Assembly (NCBI GenBank): GCA_019116445.1
Contig: DXBP01000003.1
Span: 40,663-104,662, forward strand
Origin: Candidatus Gemmiger excrementigallinarum
GTDB taxonomy: Bacteria > Bacillota > Clostridia > Oscillospirales > Ruminococcaceae
Length of the DNA stretch: 64,000 nt
Reading direction: 5' to 3'
Positions 50,400-58,674 of this stretch are shown here, one piece after another. A program made the translations under genes and the position numbers. The notes beneath the pieces are model-generated. The model ran no database searches, was not told the DNA's origin, and saw only the letters and a program-made list of their open reading frames with translations. Position 1 is the first letter of the stretch. Each line of letters begins with the position of its first letter.

Positions 50400-51197
50400 A
50401 TGCAGATCTATACCCATACGCTGCCCGGCGGCGCAGTTCTGACCGGATACCTGCGCGACGAAACGACGGAAATGCCCGCTTACAACACCCGCTCCGCTGT
50501 GCTGATCATCCCCGGCGGCGGATATGAGCGCTGCAGTGTCCGGGAAACCGACCCGGTAGCCATGCAATTTCTGCAGGCCGGATACCATGCTTTTACGTTG
50601 CTGTATACGGTATCTCCCACGCCTCTGCGCTGGCAGCCATTGATTGACGCAGCAGGAGCAATCCTGCACCTGCGCCGCAACGCCGCACGCCTGCGTGTGG
50701 ACCCGTTCAAAATCGCCGTGTGCGGCTTTTCTGCCGGTGGGCACCTGGCCGGAGCTACCGCCATTTTGTGGGATGCCGAACCGGTACGCAGTGCCTTGGG
50801 TATCCGTGGGGAGGAAGCACGCCCCGATGCGGTAATTCTGGGCTACCCGGTCGTCACTTCCGGTCCCCTTGGCCACAAAGGTTCTTTTGACCGGCTGGCA
50901 GGTTCTGATGAAACACTGCGGGCCGCCTTGAGTCTGGAAACCCATGTACAGGAAGATTTACCTCCTTTTTTCCTGTGGCAGACGGTAGATGACGCCACCG
51001 TACCTGTGCAGAACACTTTACTGCTTGCCCAGGCACTTACGGAACACCATGTTCCCTATGAACTGCATCTGTTCCCCCACGGCGTTCATGGTTCCAGCAT
51101 CTGCACCAAGGACGTTAACACCCCCAATCCCCATGCCGCCGCCTGGGTCGGCCTATGCACCAGCTGGCTGGCGGAGATTTTCCAGTATGCTCTGTAA
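50400..51197 (+). CDS. Alpha/beta hydrolase, BD-FAE/acetyl-esterase-like
   Basis: A 265-residue esterase with oxyanion loop VLIIPGGGYE, nucleophile Ser in CGFSAGGHLAG, acidic residue in QTVDDATVPV and His near FPHGVHGSS. This resembles endo-1,4-beta-xylanase-B-like/acetylxylan esterases of the BD-FAE type. No signal peptide is visible, so it should be cytoplasmic and could act on imported acylated sugars. The AAAGGAAGG site precedes ATG 50400. Confidence 0.85.
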   Translation: MQIYTHTLPGGAVLTGYLRDETTEMPAYNTRSAVLIIPGGGYERCSVRETDPVAMQFLQAGYHAFTLLYTVSPTPLRWQPLIDAAGAILHLRRNAARLRVDPFKIAVCGFSAGGHLAGATAILWDAEPVRSALGIRGEEARPDAVILGYPVVTSGPLGHKGSFDRLAGSDETLRAALSLETHVQEDLPPFFLWQTVDDATVPVQNTLLLAQALTEHHVPYELHLFPHGVHGSSICTKDVNTPNPHAAAWVGLCTSWLAEIFQYAL

Positions 51198-51219
51198 AAG
51201 ATTTAGGAGATGACTTTGC

Positions 51220-52206
51220 ATGAAGATTCTTTTTTATGCGCTGCGTCCTTTTGATGAACTGCAGTACTGTGAGCCCAACCGGGAAAAATACGGCATCGAC
51301 TACAAATGGACGGCAGAAGTACCCACTCCGGATAATCTGCACCTGGCCGAAGGCTGCGATGCGGTAAGCACCAATCCCTGTGAGATCCGTCCCGAATATC
51401 TGGAAGCCTTTGCCAAGATGGGTGTGAAATATCTGCCCTGCCGCAGTATCGGCTACGACCACATCCCCCTGGACGCCGCCAAACGGTTGGGACTGCGGGT
51501 AAGCCATAGTCATTATCCGCCGGAGGGAGTGGCCAACTATACCATCATGTTGATGCTCATGGCCACTCGCAAAATGAACCAGATCATGCTGCGGGCTGCA
51601 GCCCAGGATTACTCCCTGTCCGGCAAGATGGGCAAAGATCTGAGCAACTGTACGGTAGGTGTTATTGGCACCGGCAAGATCGGCAGCACCGTAATCCGTC
51701 ACCTGGCCGGATTTGGCTGCAAGATTCTGGCCTATGATCTGTACCCTAACAAGGACGTGCAGACCTTCGCCCGGTACGTAAGTCTGGAAGAATTGTATGC
51801 CCAAAGCGACGTAATCACACTGCATCTGAACGCCACGGCGGAGAACCATCACCTGGTCAACGCCGCCGCCATAGAACAGATGAAACAAGGCGCCATTCTG
51901 ATCAACACCGCCCGCGGCACGCTCATCGATCCGGAGGCCCTGATCCGCGGACTGGAAAGCGGTAAGCTGGGCGGTGCCGGGCTGGACGTGGTAGAAGATG
52001 AAAACGGTATTTGCTACTATAACCGCTGCGGTGAGGCCTTGCACAATCGGGAACTGAATCTATTGCGCAGCTTCCCCAACGTGATTGTAAGCCCCCACAC
52101 CGCATTCTACACCGACGTGAACGTAGCCAGCATGGTGGAAAGCGCATTTGAAGCGGTAGCAGACTTTTCCGCCGGGCGAAACAACCCCTGCGAGGTCCAC
52201 CTGTGA
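51220..52206 (+). CDS. D-2-hydroxyacid dehydrogenase (D-lactate dehydrogenase-like)
   Basis: A 328-residue NAD-dependent enzyme of the D-isomer family. The Rossmann motif is VGVIGTGKIGSTVIRHL. The catalytic Arg is in INTARGTLID, Glu in LDVVEDENG, and His in SPHTAFYTD. The ICYYNRCGEALHNREL stretch resembles LdhA/VanH-type enzymes acting on pyruvate. D-lactate formation would fit with larA in this window, but 2-hydroxyisocaproate or other 2-oxoacids are possible. AGGAG precedes ATG 51220; the stop overlaps the next gene. Confidence 0.85.
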   Translation: MKILFYALRPFDELQYCEPNREKYGIDYKWTAEVPTPDNLHLAEGCDAVSTNPCEIRPEYLEAFAKMGVKYLPCRSIGYDHIPLDAAKRLGLRVSHSHYPPEGVANYTIMLMLMATRKMNQIMLRAAAQDYSLSGKMGKDLSNCTVGVIGTGKIGSTVIRHLAGFGCKILAYDLYPNKDVQTFARYVSLEELYAQSDVITLHLNATAENHHLVNAAAIEQMKQGAILINTARGTLIDPEALIRGLESGKLGGAGLDVVEDENGICYYNRCGEALHNRELNLLRSFPNVIVSPHTAFYTDVNVASMVESAFEAVADFSAGRNNPCEVHL

Positions 52207-52907
52207 GGGTGGAACCGGGCCGCAGCACTGAGGCCTGGAATTTAGGTCCCTCTCTAGCCCCGGACGATGCTTTCTCCTTCGTCTGCGCCGGCTGTGGTGA
52301 CTGCTGCCGTCACCGTCACGACCTGGTCCTCTCGGGATATGATCTCTTTCGCATTGCACGACGGCTGCGCCTTTCCCCGCGCATCGTGGCTCACGCTTTT
52401 TGCAAAGAATATATTGCTCCTCAAAGCTGTCTGCCTGCCCTCTGCCTGACTCCAGACCCTAAAACCGGGCACTGCCGCTTTTTTGAAGGTAACGCCTGCA
52501 CCATCCATGAGGCACGCCCACTGGCCTGCGCCCTGTATCCCTTGGGGCAGACCATCGATCCGGTTACAGCCCGAATGGAATACCATGCGCAGCTGCCGCT
52601 GTGCGGTGTCTGCGTGCAGGGGCGAACCTTGCGGCAATACCTGGAGGATTCGGCAGTGGAGCAGCGCGCGGGGATAGATGCCCGCTGGGCCGTGGTCTGC
52701 ACCCAAATATCAGAACAGCTGCTGGCCGCCGGCGGGCAGCAGCATCCTCATTTTGCAGCTGCCGCCCGGCGTATTCAAAAAGCGCTGTGCCTGGAATATG
52801 ATTTAGGGGATGAGTTCTATCCTCAGTTCCAGCAAAATATTGCCGATCTGATGCCCCTACTGTCCCGTATCCTTTCCTCCTCAACCACCGAGGTAACTGC
52901 ACCATGA
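52203..52907 (+). CDS. YkgJ-type CxxCxxCC-cluster protein
   Basis: A 234-residue protein with FVCAGCGDCCRHRHD near residue 30 and additional cysteines (SCLPALCL, HCRFFEGNACTIHEARPLAC). These are typical of the putative zinc/iron-chelating YkgJ family, of unknown biochemical role. The start is GTG 52203, with GAGGT upstream, overlapping the dehydrogenase stop by 4 bases. Confidence 0.82.
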   Translation: MRVEPGRSTEAWNLGPSLAPDDAFSFVCAGCGDCCRHRHDLVLSGYDLFRIARRLRLSPRIVAHAFCKEYIAPQSCLPALCLTPDPKTGHCRFFEGNACTIHEARPLACALYPLGQTIDPVTARMEYHAQLPLCGVCVQGRTLRQYLEDSAVEQRAGIDARWAVVCTQISEQLLAAGGQQHPHFAAAARRIQKALCLEYDLGDEFYPQFQQNIADLMPLLSRILSSSTTEVTAP

Positions 52908-53455
52908 AAACGTCCTTGATTTCCCGCCTGACCGGGTTGATCCTGCTGGCCGCAGCAGCCTGCGGAGCTGTCTTTCTCGCGTGGAACGGAGCTTTCGGTG
53001 TGCCGGCATCCCGGTTGGAGCAAGACCTGCGTTCTTCCCAACACTTCCCCGACAGCTGGACCGTGGTGGGAGATGTTACCGAGGAGGCCGCGGTTTTCCT
53101 TTTCTATCCACCCGAACGGAATTCCTACGGTGTCACTTTGTATCGCAATGAACCCGGATTATCCTTTGGATACTTTTTCCGCGGCAGCCATACGGTGGCT
53201 GGTATTCATGGCGCAACCGAAGAACTGCCCGCAGAGGTAGAGGGAATTCCTCTGGAAGGAACCGGTCTGACCGCTTATGTTTCCATGAATACTGCCGGTA
53301 TCCGGCGCTTGGAACAGAACGACGGCAACACCGTGGAGATCCACTCGCTGGATGGGCAATCCCCTTTTGTTTTGCTTCTGCCGCAAGGTCCCGACACGGT
53401 AACCTTCTATGACGGCGACGGAGCTGTTGTGGAAACGCAAACCCGCGGTATATGA
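52904..53455 (+). CDS. Anchored protein of unknown function
   Basis: 183 residues. The N-terminal hydrophobic segment (residues ~8-30) would anchor it or act as an uncleaved signal; a lone AAACGA does not form a convincing lipobox. The rest is a soluble extracellular domain with many beta-type stretches (GVTLYRNEPGLSFGYFFRG, VLLLPQGPDTVTFYDGDG). I recognise no family. It overlaps the YkgJ-type gene by 4 bases (ATGA), so it is co-translated with it. Confidence 0.75.
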   Translation: MKTSLISRLTGLILLAAAACGAVFLAWNGAFGVPASRLEQDLRSSQHFPDSWTVVGDVTEEAAVFLFYPPERNSYGVTLYRNEPGLSFGYFFRGSHTVAGIHGATEELPAEVEGIPLEGTGLTAYVSMNTAGIRRLEQNDGNTVEIHSLDGQSPFVLLLPQGPDTVTFYDGDGAVVETQTRGI

Positions 53456-53491
53456 AAAACCGCCTGCTTATTGGCAGGCGGCCTTTTTTAT
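53456..53491. terminator. Bidirectional terminator
   Basis: CCGCCTGC pairs with GCAGGCGG, with A run on the left and TTTTTT on the right. It separates the plus-strand run from the minus-strand sensor kinase gene. Confidence 0.85.
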
Positions 53492-54858
53492 TGACTTAAC
53501 GGCAAAACCAAAAGCACCTTGCAGCCGTGGGGGGAATTCTGCCTGAATGTTGCACAGCCGCCATGGGCCTGTAAAATCTGCTCTACCACGTGCAGCCCCA
53601 GAATATGGGGTGCGTTGTCCCCTGCCGCTTCACCACGAAGTACCGCCAGCACCGCCGGAGGATAACCTGCGCCGTCATCCGTAAGGGTCACTTGCAGTTG
53701 CTTGTTCTGCACCTCTGCCGTCACTGTGCAGCAGACCGGTCCCGGGTTATGCCGTACACTGTTGCCCAGGATATTTTCAAATGCCCGGGCCAGCAGTGCT
53801 GTATCAGCTTGCAGTTCCAATGTTTCCGCCGAAGGCTGTACTTTCAGTTCTACCTGACATTGGTCCGCCAGCGGCCCGTTGCAGAAATCCACCACCAACT
53901 TGCGCAGCAACCGCCCCACATGAACCGGTTCGCACCGCAGGGGTTGCGCCCCGTATTGCAGCTTGCTGGTCAGATTCAGATCTTCCACCAGAGCACGAAT
54001 CTTCTCGCTTTGTTCCTGAATTCCTCCCGCTTTGCGCCTGGCGCCTTCCGGCAAAGCAGAATCCAACCGCAGCTGTTCTGCCCATCCCAAAATCAGAGAT
54101 AAGGGTGTGCGGATGTCGTGGCTGACCCCAGCAATCCACTGGGTGCGGGCGTTGTCCCGCCGTTGGATAATTTCGTTGCGGCGCTGTATTTGGGCGCTGG
54201 TTTGGTTAAGTTTTTCCGCCAGTTCCCCCGCAAAGCCTTGGGCGGTCAGCTGCACCGTGCGACCTTCGGCCAGCGCATCCAATCCATCAGACACCACTCC
54301 CAGGGACTTGGCTCCCCGCCAACTGAACAGCAGGCACAGCGCGAGGATCAGCATCAGGACTCCGGCCATCAAAGTAGTGCCCCGATAAAGGACCCACTCA
54401 ATCAAATCCGGATAAGTCCAGAAATTGTATTTCCACAAACTGTTCTTGGGTGTTCCCAACACCAGCAGTCCGTAGTCCCTCACCTGGCAAAACACCGGGT
54501 AATCCTCCAGATACCACCGGGAAAATGCTGCAATTTCCGGAGCCGTATATTCCCGCTCCAATTCTTTCGGCAACTGGTATTGCCATATTACCTGACCGTC
54601 ATCATCCAGCACCATAGCCCATTCATAGCCCTGCAGCCAATATTCCGCATCCCGTTCGGTAAAAACGAGTTGTCCGTCGTTATCCTGCTGCAGATGATCC
54701 GCGACCTCGATGTAAGAGTAGGAGAACTGCTCCTGCCATACCAGGCCAAAACGAACCCCAAGCCAAACAATTAGCGCCAGCGCCAGCATGATAAGCAACA
54801 GCGACAGTCCTACTGCCAGCAACACGTACCGCCGGATCAGCCGCACAAAGGTTTTCAT
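53488..54858 (-). CDS. Sensor histidine kinase
   Basis: A 456-residue protein with two membrane helices (about 11-34 and 160-180) flanking a ~125-residue extracytoplasmic domain, then HAMP-like and HisKA domains. The phosphoacceptor is His247 in VSHDIRTPLSLILGW, followed by an ATPase domain with ENILGNSVRHNPG, LTDDGAGYPP and LGLHVVEQI. The extracellular domain is long, so it may sense ligand directly. It overlaps the response regulator gene by 4 bases. The pair probably controls the divergent ABC transporter, as CprRK does for CprABC in Clostridioides difficile (inference). Confidence 0.92.
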   Translation of the reverse strand: MKTFVRLIRRYVLLAVGLSLLLIMLALALIVWLGVRFGLVWQEQFSYSYIEVADHLQQDNDGQLVFTERDAEYWLQGYEWAMVLDDDGQVIWQYQLPKELEREYTAPEIAAFSRWYLEDYPVFCQVRDYGLLVLGTPKNSLWKYNFWTYPDLIEWVLYRGTTLMAGVLMLILALCLLFSWRGAKSLGVVSDGLDALAEGRTVQLTAQGFAGELAEKLNQTSAQIQRRNEIIQRRDNARTQWIAGVSHDIRTPLSLILGWAEQLRLDSALPEGARRKAGGIQEQSEKIRALVEDLNLTSKLQYGAQPLRCEPVHVGRLLRKLVVDFCNGPLADQCQVELKVQPSAETLELQADTALLARAFENILGNSVRHNPGPVCCTVTAEVQNKQLQVTLTDDGAGYPPAVLAVLRGEAAGDNAPHILGLHVVEQILQAHGGCATFRQNSPHGCKVLLVLPLSQ

Positions 54859-55574
54859 GGCTGTTCCTCCTCCGCCAGTTTGTAGCCAATGCCCCGTACC
54901 GTTAGCAGCCAGTGTGGCTTGCTGGCATTTTCTTCAATCTTTTCCCTCAGGTGACGCATATGTACGTTCAGACTGTTTTCGCAGCCGTAATAATCTTGCC
55001 CCCACACAGTTTCATACAATGCGTCGTAGGTGATGATGTGCCCTCGATTTTCGGCCAGTTTTTGTAACAGTGCACGCTCTGTGGCAGTCAGCGGTACGGT
55101 TTTCCCGTCGGGCAGGCGTATCAGTGCATCCGCCAGTTCCACCCTGCGCTGTCCCAGCTGCAGATATCCCGCCGCGCTCCGCTGCAGTTCAGACCGATAG
55201 GCGCGCTGTAATATATGTTGGACCCGCAGCAGCAGTTCCTGCATCAAAAAGGGTTTGGTCAGGTAGTCATCCGCCCCCAGGCCCAAACCGAACAACCGGT
55301 CTGCGTCTGCATCCCTGGCAGAAAGAAACAATGCCGGGACATCCGCCTGAGCCCGCAGCTGCCGGAACAGAGCAAAACCATCGCCATCCGGCAGGTTAAT
55401 ATCCAGCACCATCAGTTCCGGACGTTGTTGCGAAAAGGCAGCCCGGGCACTGCGGCAATCTGCCGCCGTGGCAATGTTGCGATACCCCGCCGCCCGCAGA
55501 TGTTCGCATAACAGCTCCAGCAGTTCCGGAGTATCATCCACCAGCAGCAGCCGGGCCTCATAGATCGTTTGCAT
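54855..55574 (-). CDS. OmpR/PhoB-family response regulator
   Basis: A 239-residue protein. The receiver domain has acidic residues in LLVDDTPE, phosphoacceptor Asp58 in VLDINLPDGDG, and Lys in LTKPFLMQEL. The C-terminal winged helix is RRVELADALIRLPDG onwards, with the wing TVRGIGYKL. ATG 55574 has an AGAGGTGG site; a frame to 55604 is longer but lacks one. It lies 155 bases from the divergent transporter gene, with candidate binding repeats between them. Confidence 0.93.
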   Translation of the reverse strand: MQTIYEARLLLVDDTPELLELLCEHLRAAGYRNIATAADCRSARAAFSQQRPELMVLDINLPDGDGFALFRQLRAQADVPALFLSARDADADRLFGLGLGADDYLTKPFLMQELLLRVQHILQRAYRSELQRSAAGYLQLGQRRVELADALIRLPDGKTVPLTATERALLQKLAENRGHIITYDALYETVWGQDYYGCENSLNVHMRHLREKIEENASKPHWLLTVRGIGYKLAEEEQP

Positions 55575-55637
55575 ATTTTCCACCTCTTTTGTATTATACC
55601 GCATCCCGCCCGGTACTGCTATGTCGTGTCTGGATTC

Positions 55638-55691
55638 TTAAGGCAAAATTAAGCCAGGCTTTCTTTGGCTTTAAGCTGAACGCGGTATGAT
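55638..55691 (+). promoter_or_regulatory. Phased TTAAG repeats and -10 box upstream of the ABC transporter
   Basis: TTAAG occurs at 55638, 55649 and 55671, i.e. 11 and 22 bases apart, one and two helical turns. This fits tandem OmpR-type regulator sites. A TATGAT -10 box at 55686-55691 follows without a good -35 box, as expected for an activated promoter. TTAAGCC and GGCTTTAA also form an imperfect inverted repeat. Confidence 0.5.
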
Positions 55692-55729
55692 GCAGATGTT
55701 CTCAAAACCAACACAAAGGAGCGAACATC

Positions 55730-56644
55730 ATGCAAACCGTGATCGAAACCAAAGATTTGTGCAAAGCATACGGCAAGCGACTGGCCGTAGACCATATCCA
55801 GCTGCATGTACCCCAGGGGTGTGTCTATGGGTTCATCGGGCCCAACGGTGCCGGCAAAAGCACCACCATGAAAATGCTGCTGGGACTCATCCACCCCAGT
55901 GCCGGGCAGGTCTTTCTGCTGGGCCGGGAACTGACGGAGAAAAACCGCCTGGCACTGCTGCGGCAAACCGGCAGCCTGATCGAATCCCCGTCGGGATACC
56001 TGCACCTGACCGCCCAGGAAAATCTGCGCATCGTTGCGGACCTAAAAGGAGTTCCTCACAAAGACATCGCACGGGTGCTGGACATCGTGCATCTTACCGC
56101 CGACCGCAACCGCAAGGTGGGGCAATATTCCCTGGGCATGAAACAACGCCTGGGCATTGCCATGGCGCTGCTGGGCGATCCCCGGTTGTTGATTCTGGAC
56201 GAACCCACCAACGGCCTGGACCCTGCCGGCATCCAGGAGATGAGGGCCTTGCTTGCTGATATGCCCGCGGCCACCGGGACCACCGTTCTGGTTTCCAGTC
56301 ATCTTCTGGGGGAGATGGAACAGTTGGTGGAACAGGTAGGCATTATCAACCAGGGAAAAATGCTTTTTGAAGGCCCGCTGCGTGAATTACAGCGACACAG
56401 TCGCGGCACTCTGACGATGCGGGTTTTGCAGCCGCAAAAAGCGCTTTTGGTATTACAGACCAACGGGATTTCTGTGCAGTTCCGAGAGGATCTGCTCACA
56501 CTTCCGCCTCTGCGGGATGATCTGGTAGCCGGACTGGTGCAGACCCTGGCCGACAGCGGCGCCGGCGTGGTGGAACTGACCCGGCACACCAAGTCCCTGG
56601 AGGAGATCTTCCTGAGCCTCACCGACAGTAAGGGGGGTGTGTGA
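55730..56644 (+). CDS. ABC transporter ATPase, lantibiotic-immunity/bacitracin (BcrA) type
   Basis: A 304-residue ATPase with Walker A GPNGAGKST, SPSGYLHLTAQEN, signature YSLGMKQRLGIAMALLG and Walker B LLILDEPTNGLDPAGI. A ~75-residue C-terminal extension matches the CcmA/BcrA/NukF class that exports or extrudes peptides. Two permease genes follow directly. The ribosome site is AAAGGAG. Confidence 0.92.
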   Translation: MQTVIETKDLCKAYGKRLAVDHIQLHVPQGCVYGFIGPNGAGKSTTMKMLLGLIHPSAGQVFLLGRELTEKNRLALLRQTGSLIESPSGYLHLTAQENLRIVADLKGVPHKDIARVLDIVHLTADRNRKVGQYSLGMKQRLGIAMALLGDPRLLILDEPTNGLDPAGIQEMRALLADMPAATGTTVLVSSHLLGEMEQLVEQVGIINQGKMLFEGPLRELQRHSRGTLTMRVLQPQKALLVLQTNGISVQFREDLLTLPPLRDDLVAGLVQTLADSGAGVVELTRHTKSLEEIFLSLTDSKGGV

Positions 56645-57397
56645 ATGATGAGAAGTCTGTACGCAGAACTGCAGAAGGCAAAACGACGGCACGATCTGCT
56701 GGTATGCCTGTTGATTCCTGTAGCAGTGCTGGCATGGGCCTGGCCCTCGGCTCCCGGTGGTACCGATGACCTGACCACCGCCTTTCATGCACTGTTCTGC
56801 TCTCTGCCAATCATGAACACCGTACTGATGCCGGTGGGCACCGCCATGCTTGCCAGCCGTCTGTGGGATGTAGAGATCAAAGGGAACTTTCCCAAATTGC
56901 TGTATACCCTGCAAAGCCGCCGCAGTCTGTTCACTGCAAAAGCCTTGGTGGGGACCGGAGAAGTGTTGTTGATCACCGCCCTGGAATTGGGCGGCACTCT
57001 GACCTTGGGACTTTGGAACGGGTACAAAGACTTCCCGCCCGCCGAACAACTGATCTACTTCTTTGTGTGTACCGCCACCGTCAGTCTGATGCTGTTTTTC
57101 TCAGAACTTCTGCTTACCATTCTTCTGGCCAATCCTCTACCCGCGTTATGCACCGGTATCACGGGAGCTCTCGTCGGTCTTTTCTCTGCATTTATGCCGC
57201 CGCTCGTGGTATACTTTGTGCCTTGGGGCTATTACATTCCCCTTGGAAGTTACATTCTGGTTTCCTGGGACCCTGACACGCGAATTTCCGTGTACGGCAT
57301 AAAGGAGTTCAATCTGCCCATGCTGCTGTGGACTGCTGCCCTGGGGCTCTTCTTTTTCCTGTTTACCTGGCGTTCCATCCGCCAAAAGGAGGTGTGA
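56645..57397 (+). CDS. ABC-2-type permease, lantibiotic immunity family (first subunit)
   Basis: A 250-residue protein with six hydrophobic segments, beginning MMRSLYAELQKAKRRHDLLV, as in MutE/EpiE/SpaE-type immunity permeases (RLWDVEIKGNFPKLLYTLQ). It starts at the base after the ATPase stop. Confidence 0.85.
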   Translation: MMRSLYAELQKAKRRHDLLVCLLIPVAVLAWAWPSAPGGTDDLTTAFHALFCSLPIMNTVLMPVGTAMLASRLWDVEIKGNFPKLLYTLQSRRSLFTAKALVGTGEVLLITALELGGTLTLGLWNGYKDFPPAEQLIYFFVCTATVSLMLFFSELLLTILLANPLPALCTGITGALVGLFSAFMPPLVVYFVPWGYYIPLGSYILVSWDPDTRISVYGIKEFNLPMLLWTAALGLFFFLFTWRSIRQKEV

Positions 57398-57400
57398 TCG

Positions 57401-58135
57401 ATGTTATACCGCTGCATACAAGCCGAGAACCGTAAACTGCACGCCTCTCCCATCTGGCTCCTGTTTTTTCTGCTGCCAGTGATTTCAGCCGGGTATGGCA
57501 CCTTCAACTATATGCAAAATCTGGGCCTGCTGACAGAATCCTGGTACAGCCTCTGGACTCAGCATACCCTGTTTTACTCTTTGTTCTTTTTTCCTGCCAT
57601 GGTGGCCATCTATGCCGCCTACCTGTGGCGCCTGGAGCACCTGGGCCACAACTGGAACCTGATCATGGCGGCGCCTGTACGTCCCCTGGCGCTGTTCTTC
57701 GCCAAATTCGTGGTAGTGCTGAAATTGGTGTTGCTGACCCAGGTTCTGATTTTTGCGCTGTATTGTCTATGCGGAAAAGTCTTTGCGTCCCTACCGGGTT
57801 GGCCGCCTATGGAAACACTGCTCTTTCTTTTGCGCGGTGTGCTGGGTGGATTGAGCGTAGTTGCTTTGCAGCTGGTGCTTTCCATGCTGATTCGCAGTTT
57901 CGCGGTGCCGGTTTTCATTGCACTGTTCGGAGGCATTACAGGTATGTTGGCCGCCAGCCGGGGCAAGGGGCTGTATTGGCCGTATGCGCTGATGCAGTAC
58001 GGCATGAACTCCAACAAAAGTGATGATCTGTTGGCAGGCAACTATCTGCCTTTTCTTGCAGCTTGCCTTATCTGGCTGACGCTCCTTTTTCTGCTGGCTC
58101 AACTATTGCTGACACGCCGGGACGTAAAAAGCTGA
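57401..58135 (+). CDS. ABC-2-type permease, lantibiotic immunity family (second subunit)
   Basis: A 244-residue protein with six hydrophobic segments and the family-like start RCIQAENRKLHASPIWLLFF and MAAPVRPLALFFAKFVVV, like MutG/SpaG. It has an AGGAGGTG site and follows the first permease by 3 bases. Together the three genes resemble CprABC/NukFEG transporters that protect against lantibiotics or related peptides. No lanthipeptide synthetase is present, so this is likely a resistance rather than a producer-immunity locus. Confidence 0.85.
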   Translation: MLYRCIQAENRKLHASPIWLLFFLLPVISAGYGTFNYMQNLGLLTESWYSLWTQHTLFYSLFFFPAMVAIYAAYLWRLEHLGHNWNLIMAAPVRPLALFFAKFVVVLKLVLLTQVLIFALYCLCGKVFASLPGWPPMETLLFLLRGVLGGLSVVALQLVLSMLIRSFAVPVFIALFGGITGMLAASRGKGLYWPYALMQYGMNSNKSDDLLAGNYLPFLAACLIWLTLLFLLAQLLLTRRDVKS

Positions 58136-58146
58136 ATCTCAACCTG

Positions 58147-58175
58147 TTGCCAAACCACCACCCGGGCGGTATAAT
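58147..58175 (+). promoter_or_regulatory. Promoter of the 58207 gene
   Basis: TTGCCA (58147-58152), 17-base spacer, perfect TATAAT (58170-58175), about 30 bases ahead of the start codon. Confidence 0.7.
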
Positions 58176-58206
58176 AGATCCATCACCTACCGGGGAGGGT
58201 TCTGCT

Positions 58207-58596
58207 ATGACCGCCAATGTTGCCGATTTTGCCGGCTCTGTCTGCGGGCGCCGATACGAGAAGGAAATGGAAACCCATTTTCGTGACTGTCTGCTGTTTT
58301 ATCTGGATGGACGTATCCGCTTTGAACGCTACTGTTACGGCGAAGCCGCCTGTCTGGTTTTCAGTGTCTGGGCCCATGGATTTGATGCGGACGGTGCAAT
58401 CCTATGGGACAAGGAACCGGAGTTTGAAAGTCAGCGCACCGCCCTGCCTCGGGTACTCACCGACATACAGGAAAGTGGAACCGCTTTACAGTTCGACAAC
58501 CTGCGCAAACGCTATATCCTGACCGAGGAATTTGCCACTGATAAAGCCAACGGGTATGGAAAACTGAAAGTTTTCTTGCTGCGCCATCGGAAATAA
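58207..58596 (+). CDS. Protein of unknown function with its own promoter
   Basis: 129 residues, starting MTANVADFAGSVCGRRYEKE at ATG 58207, with GGGGAGGG upstream. It is rich in aromatic and charged residues (HFRDCLLFYLDGRIRFERYC, GFDADGAILWDKEPEFESQ) and has no signal peptide or membrane segment. I recognise no family. It has a strong promoter and a terminator of its own, so it is very probably expressed. Confidence 0.7.
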   Translation: MTANVADFAGSVCGRRYEKEMETHFRDCLLFYLDGRIRFERYCYGEAACLVFSVWAHGFDADGAILWDKEPEFESQRTALPRVLTDIQESGTALQFDNLRKRYILTEEFATDKANGYGKLKVFLLRHRK

Positions 58597-58597
58597 A

Positions 58598-58638
58598 AGA
58601 AGAAGCCCTTTCGCTAACGCGAAAGGGCTTCTTTCTAT
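58598..58638. terminator. Bidirectional terminator between the unknown gene and pdp
   Basis: AAGAAGCCCTTTCGC pairs perfectly with GCGAAAGGGCTTCTT; T-rich tail on the plus side. Confidence 0.85.
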
Positions 58639-58674
58639 CCGCTTTGTATTCCCAAAAAAGTATTAAATTAAATA

